DNA of 64,000 nucleotides from Opeltia flavorubescens (Eukaryota; Ascomycota; Lecanoromycetes; Teloschistales; Teloschistaceae): the NCBI GenBank assembly GCA_000442125.1, contig KE546974.1, positions 992,001-1,056,000 of the forward strand, in the 5' to 3' direction. The notes beneath the pieces are model-generated. The model ran no database searches and had not been told where the DNA came from. It was given only the letters and a program-made list of their open reading frames with translations. The translations under genes and the position numbers were made by a program. Shown here piece by piece: positions 1 to 14,267 of the stretch; position 1 is the first letter of the stretch; every line of letters starts with the position of its first letter.

Positions 1-1400
1 TATTAAATATTTATATAATATTAAAATAGTTTAATAAAGGCTATAAATAGTATTAAAATTAAGAATTACTCTATTATAATAAAAAATAGTATCTACTTTT
101 TAATATAATTAAATAAAAGGCTTTTAAATATAATTATAATGATTTTATAACGGATTACTTCGATTATAAAAGAATATTAGAGTTTATTCGCTAAAAATAT
201 TTTTAATTAGATATAGTAAAGGATATTAAATATTATATATATACCTATAATATATATTATTAGGTAAAATCTATAAAGTATAAGCTGTATAGCGAAATAT
301 AGCCGCTAGAAAGACTTTTAAAACCTTATCCCTATATAAACGCCTCTGCGTTATATATAATTCGATTTTTATAATAGTCGACCGCTATATAAAGCTCGCT
401 ATATATATTTTATACTAGATAATTATAANTATAAAANANCTAGNNGATANNTTTATTAATAANGTATATAATTATTATAATATATTTAAATCGCTAGTCT
501 TTAATTAAAGGACTTTTTTTATTTTATAATTTTAGTCTGCTTTTTACTATTATTTAAAAATTAAATGCTATTTAAATACCGCTTTTTATTTATAAATTAA
601 TAGGTAAATTAAGCGATAAAATTAAACTCTAGAATAATTTTTAAAGGGCTTTATTAACTATAATTAAAATAATTAAAATAAATAGCTATTTTTTATAGAA
701 TTTACGTATAATAATAATAAATATATTTCTACCGGTATAATGCTATTTTTTACTATTATTAATAAATATTTTAATCTAAAAAATAATATTTAAATCGATA
801 ATACTAAAAGTAATATATTTAGAGCGTGTTAATATATAAAAAAATATACGCGTATATATATTTAGTTTAAAAGTTAATAGAAAATAATAATAGAAAAATA
901 ATTTAAATATTATAAATAAAAGTATTCTATAAAATCTTTTATAACTAGTAATATAATATAATTAAATAAGCGTAATATTAAAATAAGAAGGCTATTAAAA
1001 AAACTAAATTATAAATTCTATAGGCCTTTTAAAGTAATAGAACTAGTAAATTTATAATTATACCGCCTAGAACTTCTAGTATTAATAGGTTGTATCTATT
1101 CCGTTTTTTATATCTTTTTTCTCGAACTATATATAATAGTAGAAGGAAAAGATAAAAAAAATCTATTACTTCTACTTATCGATGGTAAAAAATAATATAA
1201 AATAAAAGAAGTACTTAATTTAAAATAGTATTATAGGAAATTATAATATCTAGTAAAATAGTTTAACTATAATTTTAAAAATAATAACTAATTTAATATA
1301 AAAAAATATCGGGAGCTAGCGAGTATATAGAGGACTTCTATTATATATATCCTAAAAAACTATTAAATAATAGTAAAAAGGGCTTTTTAAAAAGGAGATA
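1..1400 (+). mobile_element. 3' part of a Ty3/Gypsy (chromovirus-type) element, fossil, entering from the left edge
   Basis: The stretch reads like the end of a Gypsy polyprotein. Traces of the integrase zinc-binding end and catalytic core run from about 200 to 800, the integrase C-terminal 'GPF'-type region lies near 1,020-1,130, and a chromodomain-like segment covers about 1,190-1,345. The order integrase then chromodomain is typical of fungal chromoviruses, where the chromodomain binds methylated histone H3 and steers insertion. The element is broken throughout (dozens of breaks). Its gag, reverse transcriptase and 5' LTR would lie left of the window. I did not identify its 3' LTR, which should begin somewhere after 1,400. 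Family assignment rests on domain order and residual similarity judged by eye. Confidence 0.8.
429..463. other. cluster of ambiguous bases (N)
   Basis: Single and paired N calls are interspersed with normal bases inside the integrase relic. The pattern looks like unresolved base calls between repeat copies rather than a scaffold gap, which would be one solid run of N. Confidence 0.9.
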
Positions 1401-4400
1401 AAAAAAAAGAATAAATTATAGCTAAACTATATATAAATATATAAATAAAGTAATAAGTAAAATAATAAATAATACTAAAAATATAAAGTAATAATAGAAA
1501 CGAAATTTTATATAATTATTAAAATTTACTAGTAGAATATATATTAAATAATATATATTATAAAGTATATTATTAAAAAAAATTAAAATTAAAAAAAAAC
1601 TTTATTAGAATATAGACTTTAAAATTATAACTACCCGAAAGTAATATAGGCCTAAAAATAATATATAAGAATAAATATATAAGAATAAATATTAAAAATA
1701 GATATAAAACGCTAGATAAATATAAAACTATATAGTAGTACTATTTTTTTCTATTTTATTTTTATTAGTAAAGGAAAAATTATTTTTTTTAATTAAATTT
1801 AACTATTTTTTTTTAATAATTAAAAGATTTAAACGGTTTTAATATAAAGTTAATATATAAAATTATATAAAAAGAATAAATATATAATAAAATATATTAT
1901 ATTAATATCTATATTAATCGATTTTTTTAAAGTATAAATAGCTTCGATAATATTAAGAATACTAATAGTCTTTTTTTACCGTATTTTAGTTTTTTTTTAA
2001 ACCTTAATTTATTTATAGCTAGAAAGGATAATAATATATAAGCGGTATATAATATATTATTTCTTATTTTTATCGGTAATATTAGTAGTAATAGTAGTAG
2101 AGATTATTTTATTAACTACCGAGATAAATCTCTAAAGAATTTATACGGGTTAAAGAAGCTACTATAATATATAGATTTAATATACTAGCTTATATTTCTT
2201 TTAAAGCCTAAAGTACCGCGTATAATATTTAAAGCTGATACTAGATTTTATATAATAAATAAAAGTATAATAAGTAGTAAAGTTATTTTTTAACTATTTT
2301 TTATTAGGGGTTATTAAATAATAGTATTAAATAAATAATATATACTATAATATTAATTTTAATTTTAATATATTAATAGTAATAATTCTTTTATAAAATT
2401 AAAGTATTTAGTAATATTAAAATATCGGGTATTTATATATTTTAAAGAGTTTTTTTAATTATAGAAGTTTTAAGAGCCTTAAAACCTATAATAAAAAATA
2501 TAAAAATTAAAAAAGGTTTATAAAAGAGTAAAGCTAGTAAATAAAAATAAAGTATAATAAAAATAATAAAAATTTAAATTAGAAAATAAATCTATATTAA
2601 GGAAGAAATATTTATTATATATTTATAAGTAAAAGATAAAATTATACTATTTAATATAAAATTTATAATATTAATAATATAAATTAAACTATTTAAAATT
2701 TAATAGTTCTAATTATTTATAATTATTATAGTATAATATAGCTATTAAATAAAATTATTAAACGATATTAATTTCTATAAATACGTTTTAGCGTAAATAT
2801 TTAATAAATACTAAAGGGTATTTATAATATATTATAGCGCGACAGCTAATATTAATATTAATATTAAATAATCTTTAGTATATAAAATAAAGCTATTTAT
2901 ATATTTTATATATAATAATAAGACGTTTTATATATAAACGCGTATTAATATTATATATTTTTAAATTATTAATTTAACTAATACGCGTTTAAATACGCGC
3001 GCTTTATATAAAAGGCTTAGTTATCTATTATATATATATCGCTTAATTATAAAATAATAAGGATACTATTATAGAAGAGGGGATATTATTATAATTAGTA
3101 ATAATTTAACTTATTATAATATCGTAAAACTATCGTATAGCTTCGGCTAAGACGTTATATCGCTATATTATACTAGTAGAAAAGAAAGCTTATATAGTTA
3201 AAGGAATTCCCCTTAATATTTATAGCTCTTTAGATATTAATATATATATATTCTCTATATATAGCTCCGTGTATACGATAGTAGAACGCTAGACTATTAC
3301 CTATACTTCTATACAATTTCCCTATTATTGCATTCTTTTTACAATACGATATTATTAAGCCGTTTTTCTAAAAAAAAAGCTTTTAATAATATCTATAGTT
3401 TATTTTAATTGGTTTATATTTAAAAAAGGAATTAATTCTATTGCAGCGTATTTTATTAATTTATTATATATATTTATCGCTTCTTATTAATTTATTACCC
3501 TAATTAGAATATAATTTAAATATTAGAGATAGAGATAATAGTAAATTTAAGATTACTACTATTAACGATCTTTAATAGCGATTGGATATTTTAAAATAGA
3601 CTTTATTAAATAAACTTTTAGATAGCTTATATTTATTATACTAATTATAAAAGATTATCTCTTTTTTATTATATTACGTAATATTTATAAATAGGATTAC
3701 TATAAATAGAATATTATTCTATATTAAACTTATATTTAATAATATAGTAAGTTTAGTTTTACTAATTTATAAGTCTGTATTATTTTAGATATTATTTTTT
3801 ATCCTCTAATACGGATTTTAATACCTATTATTTATATTTTGTACTATTATCTTCTTAATATACTAACTATAAATATTTAGAGTATCGAAATATTATATAA
3901 TTTTTAAGATTAAAGATTTTATAATTATTTATAGACGATATTTAGGAAAAATTAATAGAATATTTCTATATAAATTTACTACTTGTTGGAGGATATTTTT
4001 TATAAAAATTACTATAGTTAAGGCTTTAAATAAAGTAGCTGATTTTTATAATCTAATATTAAATATATTATATTAAAAACTTTCTAAAATTATAGATATT
4101 ATAAGCTTATTTATTATTAAAATTAAAAAATATTATATTTTTTACGTATATCGGGAGTAAAAGGTTAAAGCGGTTTTTTTAAAATATAGAGGATGTTTTC
4201 TTTTATTATATTACGATTATAATCTTTAATTTATATAGAAAATATTATAGAAAAATTAAATTTCCTTTAATTTAGTAAAAAAAAAATAGTGGTTTAAATA
4301 TAAGGGGTATATATACTAGATATATAAAGATTTAAATTTTTATTTACCTATTTTATACTTTTTTCCCCCTATTATTTTTCTTTTTATCTATTATCTACGA

Positions 4401-5141
4401 ATATCTTTTAAAATATTTTACTTATAATTTTATTATCCTTATCCTTAATATTAAAACTAGATATATTTTATTATAATAGTATTTAAAGTTAATAAAGAAT
4501 TCAATCTATATAATTTTTAAAATTATTAATTTTATATAGTACGATATTACCCTCTAATATACTATTTCTAGATATAAAAAAAGTAAATAATAAAATATAA
4601 ATAACTAGAAGTATTTTATAAATATAGCTAGATTATATATTAAATATAAAATAAGAGTATTTTCCTTTCAAATCCGATTAGTAAAGTTTAATTTTTTAAT
4701 TAATATATATCGATTTTTAAAGTCGTTTAAATAAATCTAATTAAAGAATAGATTATATATATAAAAATTTATAGTATACCTACCTATAATTAATAGCTTT
4801 ATATTTAAAAAACTACTTTATATAGTATTCTTCCTCTAGATATTAAAAGAGAGGTATTATAGTATATTATTTAAAAGTTTTAATAAATAGAAAATCTATA
4901 ATATTACTTTTTTTTTATATATTACTATAAATTATAATAAATTTAAAATACGCGTTCTTATATATTAAAGGAAGTATAGACGCATCTTTTATATTTTATT
5001 AATATATTATATTATATATCTTTTTACTAACTTTTTTTATTTAATATTCTATATATATTTAGTTTATATTAAAATACGGTTTTTAATATATTAAGGAAGC
5101 TTTAGATATATTATTAGGAGCGCGTCGAAATAATAAACTGG
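1401..5141. other. unassigned RIP-degraded DNA between two Gypsy elements
   Basis: No open frame of useful length and no recognisable protein family. The first few hundred bases probably include the 3' LTR of the left-edge Gypsy relic, but no second copy is present to define it. A TATA-like motif (TATATAAAAGGC) lies near 3,003 next to CpG-rich words at 2,970-3,000. A small patch at about 3,297-3,345 keeps several CA and TG dinucleotides that are otherwise nearly absent. Between about 3,490 and 4,250 the plus strand reads slightly more like former coding sequence than its neighbours, but I could not name a family. It could be an old host pseudogene or part of another transposon. Confidence 0.5.
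5137..5141. repeat. left target-site duplication of Gypsy element A (ACTGG)
   Basis: The five bases ACTGG directly precede the 5' LTR. The five bases after the 3' LTR are ATTGG. They differ by one C/T change, as expected if RIP touched the flank after insertion. Five-base duplications are normal for Ty3/Gypsy integrases. Confidence 0.85.
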
Positions 5142-5329
5142 TGTCATAATTTTGCTTTGACTGCGTGCATCAGTATATACTATATATATCAATATATATC
5201 ATATGTACAACGTTAGTTGTGCGCACTAGTAGATAACGATTAGATAGCGATAAGCTAAGCGAGCTAGTATATAGTCAGCTAGTAGTAGATAGAGAATAAG
5301 CAACCTTTACTACTACGATAATTCTGCTA
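5142..5329 (+). repeat. 5' LTR of Gypsy element A (188 bp)
   Basis: It starts TGTCATAATTTTGC and ends in CTA, the expected CA terminus with a C-to-T change. It matches 12,723-12,910 along its full length with no gap. It keeps clearly more CA and TG dinucleotides than its partner, most of all in its left (outer) half. Confidence 0.93.
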
Positions 5330-8300
5330 AATGGTAGTAATTAATCTAACTTTTCTTTCGCTGTATTTATTTACATCGAAGAAAAAGAGATTTACTAGTA
5401 CTCGTATACTAGCTTAATAGTACTATTAGTCCTTCGTTTCCGCTTACTTTTATACTATTTTTATACTATTTATTACACGCTCTGAGCCTCTTTTATAGCT
5501 TTTATTAATAAATTATATATAAACTCTATAAATATTAATTCAAACTATTTAATAAAAACGATCGTTCTATACTAAAAATCTATTTATTCTTTTCGCCTAT
5601 CGATTATAATTTAGTATATAGGCTTTAAAGCTTTTAAAGATCTTTTACTTTAGTAGAATACGAGTTTAGATAGCTATAATCTATATTTATAACTACTTTT
5701 AAGCAATTTTTTATTTATTTTCTTGCCTAGTAACTAAAATTATTAGTATACTTACTATTCTAACGTTTAAATTTACTTATTTTAATTACTCGTTTCTAAA
5801 GCCTCGGTCTAGCTTATAAATATTTTAAAGCTAGCTATTAATCCTACTACTAGGCTTCCTAAAAACCTTATTATATTAGCTTATTATCTAGCTGAATTTA
5901 TTAAAGTAAATAAGGGTATTTACTATAAAGATATACTTATAAAGATCGGTTATACAATTAATTATATTATTAATAATTCCTTTAAACTATTTATACTATC
6001 CGAAAATTTATTAAACCCTATTATATATAGGCGTTTAAAATCTAGAAACCTATTTAAAAATAATCCTTATTATTTATTCCGCTAGGTTATAAAAATACTA
6101 CTATTCCGTAAAACTATTAAAAGTTTAGCTACTAATATTTAAAAATTCTAATAATACCCTACTATTTATCTATATTTATTTATTAGATTTTAAATACTAT
6201 TAAAATTTATATTAAATTCTTATTAAAGAAATAACTTATTGATATAATAAAAAAAAAATTATATTATAAACGTTAGTTAAAACTATAGTTTTTAATTATT
6301 TACTACCTATTTTAGATAAATAATACCTATTACTAGAAGTATAAAATAATATTTTTATTTAAAATCTATTAGTTTCCTTCGAGATAAATAAGATAGTAAT
6401 ATAATATATTATCGATCGTATAGTATAAGCTACTTTAGTAGGATATAATCCGGGTCCGCCTAGGCCGTTAGAGTATTTAGGAGCTTAAGGTCTACTAGGA
6501 CCTCTAGGTTTATTATCTGGAAGTAATAGCTAGAACGTTTTAAATTTAGGTTACTTTAATTTTTAGCTCGATAAGTATTATAATAAAAGTAATATTATTA
6601 TAGTAAAAAAAATTATTTATTATAGAAATATTTATTTTTTTATTAAAAAAGTAAAGGATCTAGCTATAATAAAATCCGCTATTATAGTAAAAACTAACCT
6701 AAATACTTATTTATATAGTATAGCTCTTATATAATATATAATAGAACTATCGAATATTAAAAGAATTAGCTTAAAAAGTAATAAAAATAGTATAAAAAAA
6801 TAGTCGAATTATCTTATTAAAAGATTTAAAAAGTCGTTTAATATTATTTTTAATAAATTTATAGTTAAAAAATATATTATTTAGAATATATATTTTTAAA
6901 AGAAACTAGCTAGTTATATCTAATCTATTATTAAATACGCTAAATCTACTAATATTTTAAACGTTTATAACTAATTAACTTTTATATATTAAAGTATTAT
7001 ATTTAAACTTTATATTTTTATTAATCTACTAAATAAAAATATATCGGTTTTTTAATTTAATATATATTATACTAAATATTAAAAAATACTTAATTTTTTT
7101 TCTTTTAATAAACTTTAAGGAAATATTTTACCTCGGTTTAATAATTTTAATAAATATCCGAAAGTTTTCTCTTTAAATAGTTAATTTCGTTAATTTTTTT
7201 ATTAAATTCCGTAAAATTAATAATAATTTAGATAATTATTTCTACCTTAATAATAATACTTTTAGAATTTTATTTATTTAAATACCTTTTAAAATATATA
7301 TTAACTTTAAAATTAAATTTAAAATTTAGCCTAAAATATATATTTAAACGCTTATTTAAATTTTTAAAATTTTTATTAAAGCGGGTAGTAAAATATTTAA
7401 TATCTATTCTATACCTAAAATCTGCCCGGGTAAAGATAACTTATATTACTAGCTCTTTAAAAATCTATTTAAAATTAGTATCCTTTTATAAATTAACTAA
7501 ATTTTTAATATTAAAAGTATTAAAATTTCGCTTAAAAGTAAAATTAAAACTATAACTATAACAGGAATAATAATTAGTAATAGTAATATTCTAAAGTAAC
7601 TATATTTTATATATCTATAGAGGATTTTTATAAAGAAAACAATAAAAATATTATATTAATAGAGGAAGCTTTTAATAACTATTTAGATTATATATTCTAT
7701 TTTAATAAAGGTAATAGATAATTATAAAAGGATAATTTAAATATATACTAGAATTTATTAAATAATAATCTAGGCTATTAAGAATTAGGTTATAATAATT
7801 AATTTTTTACGGGTTTTATAAATATAGCTTAAGCTTAAACAGTTAAATATAATAAATATTATAGCTTATTTATATTTAAAAATAAGCTTTATAATTATTT
7901 ATATATAGGTTTTAATAAGTAAAATAAATAAAAAACGCTTATTCCTATATATACGATAGTCGCTACGCCTATATCTATAATAAAAATCGTTAAATCTATA
8001 GTTAAAAAGGACGATATTAGCTTTAATTATAGATTTTATACCTATAACTATATTAAAACGCCTATTAAAATTTATCTAGATAGGTTTAAAGAATTTATTT
8101 ATTTAAATTCTAGTTATAAATCTACTATAGTAGATAGAGAATTTCTTAAAAAAATATTACCTAACTATAAAATTTTTATTATAGTATAACCTTTAACTAT
8201 AAAAGGCTTTAATACGGATTTATATAAAATAAAAAAATATATTATATAAATAATTTATTTTCCTATTATAGTAAGCGATAGTATCTAAATTCTTGCTTAT

Positions 8301-11300
8301 ATTAAAAAAGAACTCTATATTATAGATAACCTTAGGGCTAATATCTTAATAAAAAAATAATATTATAGTTCTAGAAAAAATATCTTTCTATTTAATAAGC
8401 TAAAAAGCTATTATTAATAGTTATAAAAACGCTACTATTTTTATTACTATAATAAGAATACCTTTTTTAGTTTTTAAAATTAAAATAACCTAGTGTACTT
8501 TAGTATCTATTATATCGGAAGCTATAATACTAGTTTTAATAAAAGGCTTATCTATAAATAGAAATTTATTTTTTAAGCCTATTGAAATAAATATAATTCT
8601 ATTCGTTTATATTATAAATAATAAAATCACGTATATTTTAGCCCGTAATAAGATAAGTTAAAATATATATATATTAACAAAACTTAATTTCGGTATAATT
8701 TCAGATATCGCCTATAATAATTATTTTTTATATAACGTGCTTAAAGAACTAGCTATATATATATTAAAAATATTGAAAAAACTACCGTTTTTAGACGTTT
8801 TAATAGGCGTTTTCTATATAAATTTAGCTATAAACGATCTATTATCTATTAAAAACCCTATTATAAACGTATATAAAATAATATACCCTTTTAGATTCGA
8901 TAAAGTAAATTTTTATAAAAAAAAATAGGTTAATTTATTATAATTAGAATAAAAATTATTTAATAAAATAATAATATTTAGTAATATAAAATAGTAGAAC
9001 GTTCTATTTAAACTTATTATAGAATTTCCTATATTATAGGTCGATAAAAGGTTTATTAATATATTTAAAAATAAATAAATAAAATTATTATTTAAAAATA
9101 ATTAGTAAAATTTATTTAAATATAAACCTAAAATCTACCCTATTAATATTAAAGATTAAAAAATTATTAACGATCTATTTAAATAAAATATATAGGTTTA
9201 ATTATATAGAATAAACGACTAATTTAATTTTTTTTTCCTTCTTTATTTTTATAGTTTAGAAGGAGTTATTAAAGAAAAAAAAAATAAGTATCGATATAAG
9301 AAATTTTAACGAAATACTTATTTATAATATTTATACTATACTTTTATAATCCGAAATTATATTATTATTAAAAGGCTATATCTATTTCGTTATATTAAAT
9401 ATAACTAGTTTTTTCAATTAATAGCGTATTTATCTAACTAGTAAATATATATTTACTATAGTAATTTATAAAGGCTAGGAAACGTTTTTAATATCTATTA
9501 TAGGTTATATAAGTTTAATAACGTATATCTAGTAGTAGATTAATAATATTTTAATATACTTAAAATATTTCTATATATATATTAATAATAATATATTAAA
9601 AGCTTGGTTTTTTAAAAAATATTTATTTAATTTAAAGGAGCTTTTCCGCTTATTAATAGATAAAAATATTTTAATCTCCTTTAAAAAAGTTTTTTTAAGC
9701 TATTCTAACGTTAAATTATTAAGTTAAAAAGTTAATTCTTTTAGTCTAGTAGTAAATGAAGATAAGTTTATAGCGATTTCTTAAATTTAATATCTGAAAA
9801 CGTTTAATAAGCTCGAATATTATTTAAGCCTTATAGAATATTTTTATTAATATATTTATTTTTATACGTAGCTAGCTTAATTTTTATAGAATCTAAAGAT
9901 ATTTATATTTAAAAATATATTAAAATCTAGTATAAATTAAAGAAATTATAATTTTAAATATTATCTAAATCTATTAAATTTTATATAAAAAACGTTATTT
10001 TTATTACTTTAGAAGGCTTTATTAAAGTCTACTATTCTAAAATATTTTAACTTTAATAAAATAATATAAGTTAATTTAGATATTTTGAAGGAATTTAATT
10101 TTAGTATTATAGTATTTTATATTAAACCTAATACTATTATATTAATAGGTAAATAGCTTATAAAAATAATTATATAGCTAATATTGCTTTTATTATATTT
10201 ATTTACTACCGCGGAAATAAATTATTAATTTATAGAATTTAAAATTATAGATTTTATTTAGATATTAAAAAAGATTTAATATCTAATTAAATTATTTAAG
10301 TATACTATTATTATTTAGATTAACTATTTAATTATTTATAATATTATTAAAAGGACGTTTATTATAAGCTTAATATCTATTATAAAGACTAATATTAGAT
10401 ATATCTATACTAATTAATATCTATATTAATTTAACTTAAAAATTCGATATAAACTAGAAAAAAAGTATATTATTCCCGATATATTATTAAAGCTAGCTAG
10501 TCTAAATTTTAATCTACCTTTTAATAGCTAAAATTATAGCGAACTTAATAAGTTTAATATTATATATATTAATTTTACTTTAGCGCTCGTTTAAATAAGT
10601 AATTTTTTTTATAAAAAAATTATTATAAGCTATTAAAATAACCTTTAATAAAAAAAAATATTTTAGTAATCTAATAAGAATAATATACTAGGCGAAAACG
10701 CCTTTAAAATTCTTTTTATACGCGGTAGCGCTATAATAGATTATTTAAATTTAACGGTTTATATTTAAAATACTATATAAAATATATCTAAATCGGAGTA
10801 TAAAGTCGAAAATTTTATATAAAATAACGCTTAAAATATTTTAAATAATTAAAATTAAATTTATAATTCGCCGATTTTTATTTTTAATATTTAAAATAAT
10901 AATTAATAGGCGGCCCCGTAATTAACTCCGCTATTTATTCCGCTAATTTTATTAGCTTTGTTAATATAAAATATTTAAAATAATACGCCTTTAATAGTAT
11001 TTTATACTTCGAATACTATATAAAATATACCTGAATTAAAGTATAACGGTTTAGATACTATATAAAATAATATATTAAAGCTTATTTTTTATATTAATTA
11101 TATTACTAGACTTTAAAGATTATATATACCGTTTAAAATAATAAAAAACATTATTACTATAATATATAGCGAGGGGTATATAGGTTTTTATAGAATATAT
11201 TATTTTATTATTACTAGCTATTATATATATAGCCTAATAAAACTATTAAAGTTTTATTTTTATTATTATCCTTAATATAATATTATAAAAACTAGAAGGT

Positions 11301-12722
11301 ATTTATTTTATAATTTACTATAACTAATTTCTTCGCTTATAATACTATTTTATATAATATCTATTAATTTTATCCTAGTTATACTAATTATACTTAATAG
11401 TCTAGATATAATTCTATCTATAATAGATAAATTTATTAAAAGAGTTACTTTTATTTTTAATAAAAAAACTTTTTTTATTATTAAATAGGTATTTATATTA
11501 CTAGATAAGCTTTAAACCGCTAATTAGAAATTATTAAAAGTTATTATTTCTAATTATAATCGTAAATTCCTATTTAAATTATAGGTTATACTATTTAAAA
11601 AATTTAATATAAATCTATTATATTTAACCGCGTATTACTTTTAAATTAATAATTCTTTAGAACGAACTAACTAAATTACTAAAATTATACTTANATATCT
11701 TATTTATAGATTAAAAAATCCGGATTTCTAGCCTACTATTTTATTTAGAATATAAACTATTTTAAATAATTTTATTTCTTTAGCTATTAGAGATTAAATA
11801 GTAAATAAGGTAGTTTATAGGTTTAAATTAAAAGCTACTCTAGATCTTTTTAATACTATTCCGAAAAAAATAAAGATTGATTATATTATATTACGTATTA
11901 AAGTTTTAAATATAATTTTTTTTATTTAAATAAAGTTTAAATACTACTATAATTATAAATACTAACTAATATTTTTTAAAACTAGCGATTAGATTTTACT
12001 ACGCCTATATAAAGGATATTTTATATTAATAACGAATATATCTATAAAAATTAAACTGTTATAATAATATATTAGCTTATTTAAAATTATAAAATAAATA
12101 GGACGTTTAGTATACCGACTTAATATATCCGGGTATTAGAATATATACCCTATATTCTTTATTATATATCTAGAACCGTCCGAACCCCTTTAAATAAACC
12201 TATTTTATCGCTTAAAACCTAATTTTCTAGATATTATCGCGATAGAAGGCGATACGGAGGAATAGAAATTATAGAAAATCGAATAACTTTTTAATAAAAA
12301 AACTATATAAAAAGGTAAAGGTATTATAGTTTAATATCTAATACGCTGGAAAAGCTAGGGTCCGGCCTATAACTAATAGTATTATATAAGGGACTTTAAG
12401 GAAAACGTTTAAAAATTTATTAATAACTATAAATACGAAATTTATAAAAACTATTAAATTTATAAAAGAGCTTTAATAATTTATAACTATTTTTTTAATA
12501 GATTTATATAGAGTTGCTATATAAACTATATAGAAGGTTTATAAAAAGGTTTAATAAGTAGTTTTTTTACTATATAAAAAGGTATATATTTAGGCGTTCT
12601 AGTATAATAGATTTAGGCTTGGGTTTATAACGCTATAGGTAATATAAGAAATAGGTTATAGTTTATAGTATATAATATAGGTATAGTAAGGTCGCTATAG
12701 TTTTCTTTTATTTAGCGGTACT

Positions 12723-12910
12723 TGTTATAATTTTGCTTTAGCTATATATATTAGTATATACTATATATATTAATATATATTATATATATAACGTTGGTTG
12801 TGCGTACTAGTAGATAACGATTAGATAGCGATAAACTAAGCGAGCTAGTATATAGTTAGCTGGTAGTAGATAGAGAACAAGCAATTTTTACTACTACGAT
12901 ATTTCTATTA
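12723..12910 (+). repeat. 3' LTR of Gypsy element A (188 bp)
   Basis: Direct repeat of 5,142-5,329, same length. Its left (inner) part has lost nearly all CA/TG, while its right (outer) part still carries words such as GCTGGTAG and GAACAAGCAA. Confidence 0.93.
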
Positions 12911-12915
12911 ATTGG
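12911..12915. repeat. right target-site duplication of element A (ATTGG)
   Basis: Partner of ACTGG at 5,137-5,141, one transition different. Confidence 0.85.
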
Positions 12916-14050
12916 ATATAATAAATACTAAATATAATAAAAGCTAACTAATAGTAAAAGTATTAAAGAAGCGAAAAATCCTAAATCTATACACGCGTTT
13001 TCGTTTTTTCCCTTTTTTTACGCTTTTTTTTTTTTTTTTTATAGTAAAACGAGGCCTTTAATTTATATTCTAGCTAGTTAATTCTTCTTTTTTTTTTTAG
13101 AGTATCTAGTATTACCTATCTAATACCTATAGTATCTATTCGACGCCTATTATATTTATATAAACTCTATAGCTATTTATTACTATTTATACTATTTTAG
13201 AGCTATTTTATTTAGTAGTCTAGCTTTTTTCCATTTTTTATAGCTTCTCTAATACTTTTTTATATCCTTTCTCGTGGCTTTTCTATATTCCTTCTTCCTT
13301 TTTTTATAGCTTCTTGTAGCTTCTCGAGGTTCTTTTTATTCAATAATAGTATAATAATAGTTCAGCTTATTTATAAATAAGATTCTATTTGTACTATATA
13401 GGGTGGGAAAATAAAAGGTATAGTATATATATAGTTTAATACTATCTTTTTCGTTTTAAATATTAATTTAGTTTGTATATATTCTTTAATTTATATATCT
13501 AGCTATTAAACTTTAAAATGGAATTAATAATATTAGAAATTTTTTATTAAAAGTATAATTTTATAGCTAGTACTTATTACTATAAAATACTAACCCGTAT
13601 ATATTTAAATAACGAACTTTTATAATTTAATCTAATCGTCGACGATTATATATATATTTAAAAAATAAATTTTAATAGTCTAATATTAACGATATACTTC
13701 TCTAACTTCTAAAGAAGATACTAGGCTAATATTGGAATATATATATCCTAATTCTTAAAAATTTAACTAAATATCCTTTATCCTTTTAAAGCCTTAAAAG
13801 ATATTAAAACTATAGACTTATAGTTATAATAAATAAATTATAGAATTAAGTTATAAATAAAAAGCGGTAGGAAAATAAGTAGGTATACTATAAAGCCCTA
13901 GATTAAATATAGAATAAATTATTAATTATTTCTTAATAATACCAAGCTATTATATAATAATACTATAGAATAATTTCGCCTAAGATTCGAATTATAATTA
14001 GGAGTTAATAGATATCTACCTTTATAATATAAAAGAATTATAGAATACGC
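12916..14050. other. flanking DNA with a pyrimidine-rich stretch, no gene recognised
   Basis: From about 13,005 to 13,330 the plus strand is strongly biased to T and C, with long T runs and repeated TTCT/CTTT words. Read on the minus strand this would encode a lysine- and arginine-rich, helix-prone segment, a composition seen at the C-terminal ends of several fungal pogo-type transposases. I saw no catalytic motif upstream to support that. The rest (13,340-14,050) is ordinary RIP-degraded sequence. No start, stop or family can be assigned. Confidence 0.4.
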
Positions 14051-14052
14051 CG

Positions 14053-14267
14053 ATATTTATAATAATAAAATAGGTTTTAATATAATAGGCACTAAAAAGG
14101 ATTATAACGATAATATAGGCTTTAGTATAGCAGGTATTAAATAGGATTATAACGATAATATAGGCTTTAGTATAACAGATACTAAATAGGATTATAACGA
14201 TAATATCGGCTTTAGTATAAAGGGTAATAAATACTGCGACGATAATACGGGCTTTGGTATAAAAATA
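14053..14267 (+). repeat. in-frame 45-bp tandem repeat (15 residues per unit), about five copies
   Basis: A 45-bp unit starting GGATTATAACGATAATAT recurs at 14,099, 14,144 and 14,189. A more diverged copy lies before these, and a copy three bases shorter follows. Because the period is a multiple of three, one plus-strand frame gives the repeating core DYNDNIGFSI in successive units, interrupted by stops between some units. This suggests a former protein with a 15-residue repeat. I do not recognise the protein. The neighbouring sequence shows no retroelement domain, so a dead host gene is possible, but a transposon gene is not excluded. Confidence 0.75.

Larger units (their letters stand above)
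5142..12910 (+). mobile_element. Ty3/Gypsy retrotransposon A (chromovirus type), 7.8 kb, complete in outline, fossil
   Basis: Two 188-bp direct repeats (5,142-5,329 and 12,723-12,910) bound the element and a 5-bp target duplication flanks it. A TGGTAG motif one to two bases inside the 5' LTR fits a primer-binding site for initiator tRNA-Met. Going inward, a gag-like stretch (about 5,600-8,000) is followed by reverse transcriptase traces (about 8,900-10,000), RNase H (about 10,000-10,550), an integrase core with the usual end of the catalytic domain (about 11,395-11,720) and a chromodomain-like tail (about 12,270-12,425). This order is Gypsy, not Copia. The longest open stretch is 63 codons at 8,737-8,928 and is not a gene. 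The element is heavily broken (dozens of breaks). The LTRs have the same length and differ almost only by transitions, so LTR divergence cannot be used to date it. Insertion followed by RIP is enough to explain its state. Confidence 0.92.

Noticed and set aside
3003-3014. TATA box of a host promoter
   Set aside because: TATATAAAAGGC is a plausible TATA motif, but in DNA this AT-rich such words arise by chance and no gene follows.
8737-8928. 63-codon open frame on the plus strand
   Set aside because: It lies inside Gypsy element A, has no ribosome-binding or promoter context of its own, and is simply the longest stop-free remnant of the polyprotein region.
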